From positions 1 to 14,843 of the forward strand of contig SLHB01000204.1 of assembly GCA_007136375.1 (NCBI GenBank): DNA of 14,843 bases. Reading direction: 5' to 3'. Shown in pieces: positions 1 to 6,222 of this stretch; position 1 is the stretch's first letter; each line of letters starts with the position of its first letter. This DNA comes from Candidatus Hydrogenedentota bacterium (GTDB lineage Bacteria > Hydrogenedentota > Hydrogenedentia > Hydrogenedentales > SLHB01). The translations under genes and the position numbers were made by a program. The notes under the pieces were generated by a model. It was not told the origin of the DNA. It saw only the letters and a program-made list of their open reading frames with translations, and ran no database searches.

Positions 1-620
1 AAGTAGACCTCCGTGCAGGGATTGGCCTGGCGGATGTCCTGTACGCCGCCGTGGCGTTGGATGTGGAGTTCCTCCGCCTGACAAACGGCTTGCGGGACGT
101 GCTCCAACAGACTCTCGTACCGGCGCGGCTGTCGGTTGAGTCCAGCCTTGTCTATCCCCAGCCCGTTGCGCAGCTCCCTGTCCACAGATCCGGGGGTCCG
201 AAAAGCGCCTTGCGGCGAGACGCCGTCCGCCCGATGACAAAGCAGCCACAACTCAAAGGATGGGTTCGAGAGAAGGACGTGAATCCCCGCTTGCCGGGCG
301 CGCTTCAACGCGCCACTGAGAACATTCTGCTTTGACGGATCATGAGACTCTACATCCAGCAGACAATAGCACCGGTCCCCCTGTCTTCGGTCAAAGTTCA
401 CGTCGCGTCCTACCGTGCGGACCGCCTCCTCGACGATAGCGCCGGCGTTGCCTGTGTTGTGCGGACGCTTGGCCAGGAGAGCAGGGCCGTGGCCGCGATT
501 GAAGCGCTGGCCAAAAGTGGCGAAGTAATTGTATTCGGTGACGCCTTCGCCTATGACAAGGACACGTGGACTCTGTCGGCGCTTCCGCGATCCCCGTCGG
601 CCGCCTCCGGGCTTTCTCAC
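1..620 (-). CDS. rloB: RloB-family protein, 3' end cut by the window edge
   Basis: Reading the minus strand from a GTG at 620-618 gives 206 uninterrupted codons to the window edge. The protein begins with a basic Arg/Lys/Gly-rich stretch, then VLVIGEGVTEYNYF (residues 20-33), LLDVESHD (87-94), SNPSFELWLL (118-127) and, at the edge, NPCTEVY (200-206). This is the order of conserved blocks of the RloB family, usually about 200-230 residues, so only a short tail is probably missing. The EG..TE and DVESHD blocks resemble the catalytic Glu and the acidic motif of TOPRIM-like nucleases; that is inference. The start lies 11 bp after the stop of the ATPase gene, so the two form an operon. In RloA/RloB and AbiL-type pairs such a protein is the presumed effector controlled by the ATPase. 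No ATG lies in frame just upstream, so GTG is the best start, although its ribosome site is weak. Confidence 0.85.
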   Translation of the reverse strand, partial: MRKPGGGRRGSRKRRQSPRVLVIGEGVTEYNYFATFGQRFNRGHGPALLAKRPHNTGNAGAIVEEAVRTVGRDVNFDRRQGDRCYCLLDVESHDPSKQNVLSGALKRARQAGIHVLLSNPSFELWLLCHRADGVSPQGAFRTPGSVDRELRNGLGIDKAGLNRQPRRYESLLEHVPQAVCQAEELHIQRHGGVQDIRQANPCTEVY

Positions 621-631
621 CAGAAGCCAGC

Positions 632-2020
632 CTATTCTTCGCCCGCCGCGGCCGAAGCAGAGGCCGGAGCAGGACGCGTCGGCTCGCTCTCTTGGGGGAC
701 ATCGGCCAATTGAGGCCCAAGAACGGGAACCCCGCCGAACCGGCCGGCAAGATAGTTCTTCGCCCAGGCGGCGTTACCGCGCGGCGTGTCGTCGAAATCC
801 CACAGCGAATAGAGCTCGCTGGCGCCCTCCGCTCCTTTTTGTGTAATGAAGACTTGGTCCCGCCGGAAGAGACGGGGATCCATGAGCGTCACATCGTGCG
901 TCGAAAAGAGGAGTTGCGCGCCCGCTCGATTGAACTCTGGGCTATGGAACAGTTGCACAATCCGCTGGGCAAGCTGGGGGTGGAGGCTTGTCTCCAACTC
1001 ATCGACGACCATTAATCCGGGCGTGTCGCAAAACTCCAGAAGCCCTCCGGCCAGCACGAGATAGCGCAACGTGCCCAGTGACTCTTGGGTAAAGTCAAAG
1101 GAAACGGCGTCTCCGTCGGCGCCTCGATGCTCCGTCCGGAAACGGAATCCTCCGCGGTCCAGGTTGGCGATCGCTTGCCGAAGGCTGCTAGCCAACTCGT
1201 TCGCGTCCACTTCGGGGTCGCCGATGTCTAACGTGAGTGTAATCCCATCATACGCAGTTTGTTCGGGCCGAAGGGCGGCGATTCCGGTGTCCGCGTCCCG
1301 TACAAGCTCTCCAAGCTTAGCCAGAAGCACCGGATCCTTGGCTGCTTTCTCCGCCATGGCGTGGACACGATGAAAGCCCATCCCCAGTTCTGCCGCGCCA
1401 GCCGAATGCCGCATGCTCCGAAACCATTGAAAGAGAGGTTTGACGGCTTCGTTGTTGCGCTCCGCAGCCCGGGAAAGCATAAGCGCATTGGCGCGCGTCT
1501 CCGCCACGATCGTTTCCCGGCGCGCTCGGCTTCCGAGCCGTTCGTGAAGCGTGATACGCGGCTCCCCTGGGCCGGCCGCGTCCCGATCAATAAGAACAAC
1601 CCACCGCGCCTTTTCGCGCGCGGCTTGATGTTCCAGCCGCTCCCGCCAGATCCGCTCACGGGTTGCTTCGACGCGGTACCGGTACCCGTGCCCGTCGAGC
1701 TCCAGTTGTACTTCGAATACAGACGGTTCGCGCCGGGCGGCCGCGGACAGACGAAAAGGAACCGCCCCTGGTATGGGATCGCCCTCGGTCATTGCCGTAG
1801 CGGAGGTGATCACGAGTTGCCGCAGCGCGTACAACGCATCCAAGAACAGCGTCTTTCCCGACGCGTTCGGCCCGAACAGCGCGGCGGACTTCAACGCGTG
1901 CTGGCGGCGCCCCCGCCAAATGTTGCCGCGCAGGGCGTTGTCCGCCCCCGCGGGAATCAGGCTCAGAACGGCCTCGTCGCGAAAGCACTTGAAGTTGCCA
2001 ACCCTGAACTCGATCAGCAT
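632..2020 (-). CDS. rloA: RloA-like AAA15-family ATPase
   Basis: A 462-residue ABC/SMC-like ATPase of the RloA (AAA15/AAA21) type. It starts MLIEFRVGNFKCFRD, the usual N-terminal 'F..NF.SF' beta strand. It has Walker A GPNASGKT at 50-57, a signature-like SLGT at 314-317, Walker B LMVVDELE at 336-343 followed by SLHP, and an H-loop FSTHD at 372-376. The C-terminal end, with YLAGRFGGVPVLG (423-435), is typical of RloA proteins that precede RloB. ATG 2020 is preferred to the ATG 39 bases upstream because it follows an AAGGGAG ribosome site and begins at the conserved strand. The presumed role is ATP-dependent sensing and gating of the RloB effector in defence against phage or foreign DNA. Base composition looks somewhat less GC-biased at third positions than in the neighbouring genes, which fits a laterally acquired island next to core genes; this was judged by eye only. 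Confidence 0.88.
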   Translation of the reverse strand: MLIEFRVGNFKCFRDEAVLSLIPAGADNALRGNIWRGRRQHALKSAALFGPNASGKTLFLDALYALRQLVITSATAMTEGDPIPGAVPFRLSAAARREPSVFEVQLELDGHGYRYRVEATRERIWRERLEHQAAREKARWVVLIDRDAAGPGEPRITLHERLGSRARRETIVAETRANALMLSRAAERNNEAVKPLFQWFRSMRHSAGAAELGMGFHRVHAMAEKAAKDPVLLAKLGELVRDADTGIAALRPEQTAYDGITLTLDIGDPEVDANELASSLRQAIANLDRGGFRFRTEHRGADGDAVSFDFTQESLGTLRYLVLAGGLLEFCDTPGLMVVDELETSLHPQLAQRIVQLFHSPEFNRAGAQLLFSTHDVTLMDPRLFRRDQVFITQKGAEGASELYSLWDFDDTPRGNAAWAKNYLAGRFGGVPVLGPQLADVPQESEPTRPAPASASAAAGEE

Positions 2021-2097
2021 GGCGGCGCTCCCTTGCCTGCGGCGCCCGATGGGCCCCAAGCAGGTGATTGGAGGCTTTTGGCGATTCTCATGTAGAA

Positions 2098-2126
2098 AAT
2101 ATGCATCAGCGCACCTAAAATGTCAA
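2098..2126 (-). promoter_or_regulatory. Possible sigma-70 promoter for rloA-rloB
   Basis: On the minus strand a perfect -35 TTGACA (2126-2121) is followed after 17 bp by CATATT (2103-2098), a 4/6 match to the -10 consensus. Transcription would begin near 2090 and leave a leader of about 70 nt before the ATPase start at 2020. The site lies in the 200-bp divergent region between rloA and rsmD. Confidence 0.4.
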
Positions 2127-2219
2127 CCTGAAAAGTGGTCAAAACGCCAGGCCACGCTGAAGCGCGCCGTCATTGCACTGGGACGGCGACGGGAGGCCGC
2201 ACGGCGGGAAAGGACCCCA

Positions 2220-2783
2220 ATGCCCTTACGCGTCATCGCTGGAGACACCCGGGGACGGCGGCTGCGCACGCCGCCCGGGCGCGCCGCACGGCCCACGCTG
2301 GACCGGGTCCGCGAAGCCGTGTTCAGCAGCCTAACCCCACGTCTCCCCGGCGTCCGCTTTTGCGATCTCTTCGCGGGCAGTGGGGCCAACGGCGTCGAGG
2401 CCCTGAGCAGGGGCGCCGCGTACGCCGCCTTCGCCGACGACAACGCCCAGGCCATCGCCGTCATCCGCGCAAATCTGGACGCCTTGGGGTACGCGGCCCA
2501 AGCGCGCCTCCACCGGCTTACCCTGCCCACGGGCTTGACCCGGCTGGCGGCGCGGGAGGAAGCCCCCTTCGGCGTCATCTACGCGGACCCGCCCTTCGCC
2601 TTCGCCGAGTACGGCATGCTCTTGCACACAATATGCGGCCAGGGCCTGCTGGCGCCGGGCGGCCTTGTTGTCGTGGAGCACGCGGCGCGCACGCAATTGC
2701 CGGCGGGTCCGCCCCAGCTCACCTGCGAAAAACGCGCTGTCTATGGCGAAACCGCGGTTTCGTTTTTTCTTGACCGCGCATGA
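2220..2783 (+). CDS. rsmD: 16S rRNA (guanine(966)-N2)-methyltransferase RsmD
   Basis: A 187-residue SAM-dependent methyltransferase matching RsmD in length and motifs: N-terminal RVIAGDTRGRRL (4-15), the SAM-binding loop DLFAGSGANGVEALSRGA (49-66), the acidic strand end FADDN (71-75), and the catalytic DPPF at 123-126 (family form (D/N)PPY/F). RsmD methylates G966 of 16S rRNA in the assembling 30S subunit. The ATG at 2220 follows a GGGAAAGGA ribosome site and begins exactly at the conserved start. The reading frame is open upstream into the defence cassette, but that part has no similarity to the family and is taken as chance. The gene is divergent from rloA and is followed 103 bp later by nrdR, which has its own promoter. 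Confidence 0.93.
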   Translation: MPLRVIAGDTRGRRLRTPPGRAARPTLDRVREAVFSSLTPRLPGVRFCDLFAGSGANGVEALSRGAAYAAFADDNAQAIAVIRANLDALGYAAQARLHRLTLPTGLTRLAAREEAPFGVIYADPPFAFAEYGMLLHTICGQGLLAPGGLVVVEHAARTQLPAGPPQLTCEKRAVYGETAVSFFLDRA

Positions 2784-2798
2784 TGTGTGTGATAAAGT
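2770..2798 (+). promoter_or_regulatory. Sigma-70-type promoter for nrdR
   Basis: A -35 TTGACC (2770-2775, 5/6) that overlaps the 3' end of rsmD is followed after 17 bp by TAAAGT (2793-2798, 4/6). The predicted start near 2805 would give a leader of about 80 nt before nrdR. The same -10 hexamer with the same spacing is seen upstream of the nickel/cobalt transporter operon (4029-4057), which supports both. Confidence 0.5.
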
Positions 2799-2805
2799 CT
2801 GAGTA

Positions 2806-2821
2806 GCACAACATATTGCGG
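2806..2821. promoter_or_regulatory. Possible NrdR box at the nrdR start of transcription
   Basis: GCACAACATATTGCGG matches the NrdR-box consensus recalled as ACACWATATATWGTGT at 12 of 16 positions, and it sits directly at the predicted start of transcription. A weaker second copy (10 of 16, also containing ACACAAC) lies at 2840-2855. Classical NrdR boxes come in pairs with centres about 31-32 bp apart; these are 34 bp apart. The sites could mediate autorepression by NrdR, but chance similarity is not excluded. Confidence 0.25.
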
Positions 2822-2886
2822 CACAAGATGCGCGTTGAAACACAACCTGTGGCGGAGCGACCCGCTAAGGAAGGGATATACTTGTC

Positions 2887-3393
2887 ATGCGCTGTCCTTT
2901 TTGCAGCCATTCCGATGGCAAAGTCGTGGATTCGCGGTCGTCGAAAGAGGGCGACTCCATCCGGCGGCGCCGCGAATGCCTCAAATGCGGCCGCCGGTTC
3001 ACCACCTATGAACGAATCGAGGAAGTCGCTCAGATGGTCATCAAGAAGGACGGGCGGCGGGAGTCCTTCGACCGTTGGAAAATCAAGAGCGGCCTGCTGA
3101 AAGCGTGCGAAAAACGGGCCATCAGCCTCGAACAGGTGGATTCGCTCATCGACGAGGTGGAGCGGAGCCTCTTCAACTCCAGCGAGCATGAGGTCTCCAC
3201 GGAGGTGGTGGGTCAAGCCGTGATGCAGCGCCTCAAACGGCTGGATGAGGTGGCGTACGTCCGCTTCGCGTCGGTCTACCGCCAGTTCAAGGATCTGAAC
3301 GAGTTCATGACGGAACTCAAGGATTTGTTGACGGAGCCCGGATCCCAGCCTCAAAACGTCACGCGGCTGAGCCGCGCAAAGGGGGGCGAGTAG
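2887..3393 (+). CDS. nrdR: Transcriptional repressor NrdR
   Basis: A 168-residue NrdR, the ATP/dATP-sensing zinc repressor of ribonucleotide reductase operons. The N-terminal zinc ribbon has CPFC (3-6) and CLKCGRRF (31-38), with the family hallmark DSR (15-17) and TTYER (39-43). The ATP-cone domain follows from about residue 46 (VIKKDGRRESFDRWKIKSGLL) to about residue 136. The end QPQNVTRLSRAKGGE is variable in the family. The start is fixed by the zinc ribbon, and AAGGAAGG lies about 12 bases upstream. The gene has its own promoter and possible NrdR boxes in its leader. It converges on the next gene with 7 bp between stop codons. No reductase genes are in the window, so its targets lie elsewhere. 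Confidence 0.95.
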   Translation: MRCPFCSHSDGKVVDSRSSKEGDSIRRRRECLKCGRRFTTYERIEEVAQMVIKKDGRRESFDRWKIKSGLLKACEKRAISLEQVDSLIDEVERSLFNSSEHEVSTEVVGQAVMQRLKRLDEVAYVRFASVYRQFKDLNEFMTELKDLLTEPGSQPQNVTRLSRAKGGE

Positions 3394-3400
3394 AACGGCG

Positions 3401-3892
3401 TCATGTCACGCCGGGCGCTGGTGGGGGCGCTTCGAGATCTCTCGTTTCCCGGAGCAGCCGCCGCAAGGGCGGGTCGCAATGCCAATATAGAGGCCCTTCC
3501 AACTCCGCGTCACTCAGGGGCGGCCACGCCGCGAAGCCGGGCAACGCCATGACATCCTCGAACGCCTCCGGAAATTGCCGCATGTACGTGGCGACTTGCC
3601 GCATCGCTAGGGCTTGTTGCTCGCCGAAATCGGCCGGCGTTTCCCGCCGCGCCATGATGCTCTGAAACTGGACGGCGAGGGCTTGATCCATTAGGGCCAC
3701 GGCCGATTCCGGCTCGCCCAAGCGGATGTAGCTCACATGGCCAGCCCGCTGGAGCATCTCGCCGGCCGCGATGTCGGTCCACATGTCGAATACGGCCTTC
3801 GCGCCCATCACTGGCGCGGCCAACACCACAGCCGCGCCCACGGCGCCGCCCGCCAGAAACACCGCTCCATAACGCAGCACGCTCTTCATCAT
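3401..3892 (-). CDS. Membrane-anchored protein of unknown function
   Basis: No family was recognised. The 163-residue product has an N-terminal hydrophobic, Gly/Ala-rich helix at about residues 8-30, which would act as a signal anchor or uncleaved signal peptide. It is followed by a mostly alpha-helical, mildly acidic soluble part and a Pro-rich end (APPPAPGVT). Two adjacent ATGs occur (3892 and 3889); a GAGGAG six bases upstream favours 3892. The gene is well separated from its neighbours, converging on nrdR and divergent from the transporter operon, so context gives no function. Coding is supported by codon bias, the ribosome site and a sensible membrane topology. Confidence 0.65.
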   Translation of the reverse strand: MMKSVLRYGAVFLAGGAVGAAVVLAAPVMGAKAVFDMWTDIAAGEMLQRAGHVSYIRLGEPESAVALMDQALAVQFQSIMARRETPADFGEQQALAMRQVATYMRQFPEAFEDVMALPGFAAWPPLSDAELEGPLYWHCDPPLRRLLRETRDLEAPPPAPGVT

Positions 3893-4028
3893 CCCGCGCT
3901 CCTCCTCTCGCCCCCGGGCCGTCCCAATCGTCCTCCGGCCTTTTTCCCCGGCCGGGACGCTTCATTGGACGGGCCGGCGTTTCCAAAGGTGTCGTTTATT
4001 CCCCTCCGCCAGCGGGGCTTGCACGTTG

Positions 4029-4057
4029 TTGACACGGAACAAGCCCTGGCCTAAAGT
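4029..4057 (+). promoter_or_regulatory. Sigma-70-type promoter for the nikKMLQO operon
   Basis: A perfect TTGACA (4029-4034) and TAAAGT (4052-4057) are separated by 17 bp. Transcription would begin near 4064, giving a leader of about 94 nt before the first gene at 4158. The -10 is identical to that proposed for nrdR. Confidence 0.6.
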
Positions 4058-4070
4058 AGACGGGACGCGG

Positions 4071-4135
4071 GGGGCGCGGGTGTAAGCCCCTTGAAACCCT
4101 AGACACAGAGAGCGTAAACCCTTGAAAAAAGCCCC
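4071..4135 (+). promoter_or_regulatory. Repeated, possibly structured 5' leader of the nik operon
   Basis: The leader has an imperfect direct repeat, GTAAGCCCCTTGAAA (4082-4096) and GTAAACCCTTGAAA (4114-4127), 32 bp apart. It also has a GGGGC at 4071-4075 that could pair with either GCCCC at 4086-4090 or GCCCC at 4131-4135. The two pairings exclude each other, as in attenuators, or the repeat could be a tandem protein site. It does not match the NikR palindrome GTATGA-N16-TCATAC or a NiCo riboswitch as far as can be judged by eye. Confidence 0.3.
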
Positions 4136-4157
4136 GACTACGCAGGAGCAAGTATAG

Positions 4158-4943
4158 ATGCCGCCATCCCCCATGCGAAACCGCGCCGCTACGTGCGCCG
4201 TGGCCGCGTTGCTCGTCATCGCCGCCCCGTTGGCGAGCGCGCACGCCATTTTGTTCGCGCCCTCCACCGAGTCCGTAAGTCCAGGCGACCAGAACATCGA
4301 GATCAATATCCAGTACACCCACCCCATGACCGGCGGTCCGGTGATTCATCTGGAGCGCCCCCTGGCCTTTGGCGTTATCGTGGACGGCGAGCGGACGGAC
4401 TTGCTGGACACCCTGGAAGCCGGCGAGATCGACGGCAATCAGGTCTTCCGCGCCGAGTACACCGTCGGCCAACCGGGCGCCCACATCTTCTATATGGAAG
4501 CGGACCCCTACTACGCGAACTACACGGACCGGTACCATTTCCACTACGCCAAGACCCTTGTGGACAGCATGGGCGCCTGGAGCGGTTGGGATGAAATGGC
4601 GGGGTTCCCCTTGGAAATTGAACCCCTAGTGCGCCCCTATGGCCTGTGGACCGGCAACGTGTTCCAGGGGATCGTGCGCGCGGACGGCGAGCCCGCGCCC
4701 GGCGTGGAGATCGAAGTCGAGTATTTGAACGAGGACGGGGTGGAGCCGCCAACCGACGCCCACTACGCCCAAGTCCTGCGCACGGACGCCAACGGCGTGT
4801 TCACCTACGCCATGCCCCGGGCGGGTTGGTGGGGGTTCACGGCCACGGTTGATGGCGAGGACACCGTCGAAGGGCCGGACGGCGAGGAATACGGGACACA
4901 GCGCCACGCCATCCTGTGGGTCAAGGCCCGGGACATGCAGTGA
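4158..4943 (+). CDS. nikK: NikK-like periplasmic component of a nickel/cobalt ECF transporter (DUF4198)
   Basis: A 261-residue secreted protein of the DUF4198 family. It has a signal peptide (about residues 1-28, with cleavage likely at ASA|HAILFAP), which would leave histidine as the mature N-terminus. A His/Tyr/acid-rich beta domain follows (YYANYTDRYHFHYAKT) and then a second Ig/transthyretin-like domain with GIVRADGEPAPGVEIEVEYLN. DUF4198 proteins encoded beside NikM, NikL, NikQ and NikO are called NikK and are thought to bind the metal outside the membrane. It is the first gene of the operon: AGGAG lies nine bases before ATG 4158, and a second in-frame ATG at 4173 would also keep the signal peptide. 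The CbiM homologue starts 27 bp after its stop. Whether the metal is nickel or cobalt cannot be settled from sequence; the K and L subunits favour nickel. Confidence 0.82.
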   Translation: MPPSPMRNRAATCAVAALLVIAAPLASAHAILFAPSTESVSPGDQNIEINIQYTHPMTGGPVIHLERPLAFGVIVDGERTDLLDTLEAGEIDGNQVFRAEYTVGQPGAHIFYMEADPYYANYTDRYHFHYAKTLVDSMGAWSGWDEMAGFPLEIEPLVRPYGLWTGNVFQGIVRADGEPAPGVEIEVEYLNEDGVEPPTDAHYAQVLRTDANGVFTYAMPRAGWWGFTATVDGEDTVEGPDGEEYGTQRHAILWVKARDMQ

Positions 4944-4970
4944 GCGTGTTCCCACCAAAGGCGCCGGGCC

Positions 4971-5603
4971 ATGCATATCGCTGAAGGGGTGCTGCCCCCC
5001 GAGGCGCTCGGCGCGGGCGTACTGGCGGCCGCCGCGGGCGTGGCGATAGGGTTGCGGCGGCTCGACGAGGACGAGGCGGTCCGCGCGGGCGTGCTGTCGG
5101 CCGCCTTCTTCACCGCGTCGTTCATCCACATCCCCATCGGCCCGGCGAGCGTGCACCTCGTCCTCACGGGGCTCATGGGGCTGTTGCTGGGCTGGGCCGC
5201 GTTCCCGGCGGTCCTTGTGGCGCTCACGCTCCAAGCGATCCTCTTCGGAATGGGGGGCCTTACCGTGCTGGGGGTGAACACCGTCATCATGGCCGCGCCC
5301 GCCGTGGCCTGTTATCATGCCTTCCGGCGGGACTTGGCGCAGCGGCGCGGCCCGGGCCTGGCTGTGAGAGGGTTTCTCGCTGGCGCGCTGACCGTCGCCC
5401 TGTCCGTGGCGCTCCTCGCGGGGTTCCTGTTGACAGCGGGCCGGGAGTTCGCCGGGCTGGCTCAAGCTTTAGCGGCGGCGTACATCCCCGTTATCATCAT
5501 CGAAGGCGGCGTTACGGCGGCGGCGGCGGGCTTCCTCGTCCGGGTCCGCCCCCAGTTGTTCGCGCCGCGAGAGGAGATATCCGGCCATGCGCCACCTGGG
5601 TAG
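4971..5603 (+). CDS. cbiM: Energy-coupling factor transporter substrate-binding membrane protein CbiM/NikM
   Basis: The S component of the nickel/cobalt ECF importer, 210 residues. It begins MHIAEGVLPP; in this family the N-terminal amine and His2 bind the metal, which fixes the start. The conserved core follows: SFIHIPIGPASVHLVLTG (50-67, with His53 and His62 as likely ligands) and then LQAILFGMGGLTVLGVNT. Several hydrophobic helices span the inner membrane. The protein is of the short NikM type, with no fused CbiN-like tail, and no cbiN gene is present; NikL is encoded instead. Its 3' end overlaps nikL by 17 bp, which suggests translational coupling. The ribosome site before the ATG is weak (AAAGG about ten bases upstream). 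Confidence 0.93.
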   Translation: MHIAEGVLPPEALGAGVLAAAAGVAIGLRRLDEDEAVRAGVLSAAFFTASFIHIPIGPASVHLVLTGLMGLLLGWAAFPAVLVALTLQAILFGMGGLTVLGVNTVIMAAPAVACYHAFRRDLAQRRGPGLAVRGFLAGALTVALSVALLAGFLLTAGREFAGLAQALAAAYIPVIIIEGGVTAAAAGFLVRVRPQLFAPREEISGHAPPG

Positions 5604-6213
5604 GCGCCTTCTGTTCCCATGCCTTGCCGCGGTGCTCATTGCGGCCGCGTCTTTTTCCGCCGGCGCCCACCAACTCCGCGTTTTCGCCAGTCCGGACGGC
5701 GGCCAGATAGGTGGCCAAGTCTACTTTGTGGGCGGAGGCCCGGCCCGCAACGCGCCCGTCACCGTGGAAGCACCCGGCGGCGAAGCGTTGGGCGCCACGG
5801 AGACGGACAGCGAGGGGACCTTCACCTTCACGCCGGAACGCGCCGTGGACCACACCTTCATTGTCGATTTGGCCGATGGACACCGGGACGCGTTTACCGT
5901 GACGGCGGACAGCCTGCCTATCGCGGCGGAAGCCCCGCCCGCGGAAGACGCGGCGCCGGACAGCGAACCCGTGGAAGGCCCTGCAGAACCATCCGAGCCG
6001 CGGGCCACGCCGGGCGCCGTCGAAACCGGCGGCCAAGACGCCCTGCGCCAAGCCACCGAGGAGGCCGTGAGCCGCCAGATCCGCCCCTTGCGCGAGCAAA
6101 TCGACGCCTTGGCGAAAGAAAGGCGGCTTCAAGACATTGTGGGTGGAATCGGGTATATTTTCGGTATAATCGGCTTGTATATCATCATCCGGCAACGCTT
6201 CCAAAGGCGGTAG
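5587..6213 (+). CDS. nikL: NikL-like accessory component of a nickel/cobalt ECF transporter
   Basis: A 208-residue envelope protein. It has a signal peptide (1-27, cleavage likely AGA|HQLRVFA), an Ig/transthyretin-like beta domain (about 28-108, with DSEGTFTFTPE), an acidic Pro/Ala/Glu-rich linker (112-147), an amphipathic helix (151-182), and a C-terminal membrane helix (184-201, GGIGYIFGIIGLYIII) with a short basic cytoplasmic end. This layout and the GGIGYI..GI.GL segment are typical of NikL, which replaces CbiN in some nickel systems. As in NikK, the mature protein would begin with histidine. The ATG follows AGAGGAG and overlaps the end of cbiM. The stop lies nine bases before the next start. 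Confidence 0.8.
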   Translation: MRHLGRRLLFPCLAAVLIAAASFSAGAHQLRVFASPDGGQIGGQVYFVGGGPARNAPVTVEAPGGEALGATETDSEGTFTFTPERAVDHTFIVDLADGHRDAFTVTADSLPIAAEAPPAEDAAPDSEPVEGPAEPSEPRATPGAVETGGQDALRQATEEAVSRQIRPLREQIDALAKERRLQDIVGGIGYIFGIIGLYIIIRQRFQRR

Positions 6214-6222
6214 ACGAATCTA

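Noticed and set aside
342..713. Plus-strand ORFs in the first kilobase
   Set aside because: They are shadows of the minus-strand rloB and rloA genes, whose motifs are clear.
1773..2219. N-terminal extension of rsmD into the rloA region
   Set aside because: It overlaps the rloA start antisense, has no RsmD similarity, and the ATG at 2220 has a ribosome site and begins at the conserved MPLRVIAG.
3396..3413. 6-bp hairpin CGGCGT...ACGCCG between the converging nrdR and membrane-protein genes
   Set aside because: It is short, has no T tract and overlaps a stop codon; it is not strong enough to call a terminator.
3935..3955. CCGGCC...GGCCGG inverted repeat before the membrane-protein gene
   Set aside because: There is no gene end nearby for a terminator, and it is expected by chance in such GC-rich DNA; the T tract is in the loop, not after the stem.
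5587..6213. Reading the NikL protein as a carboxypeptidase regulatory-domain or generic Ig protein
   Set aside because: The position between cbiM and cbiQ, the C-terminal membrane helix and the GGIGYI segment favour NikL.
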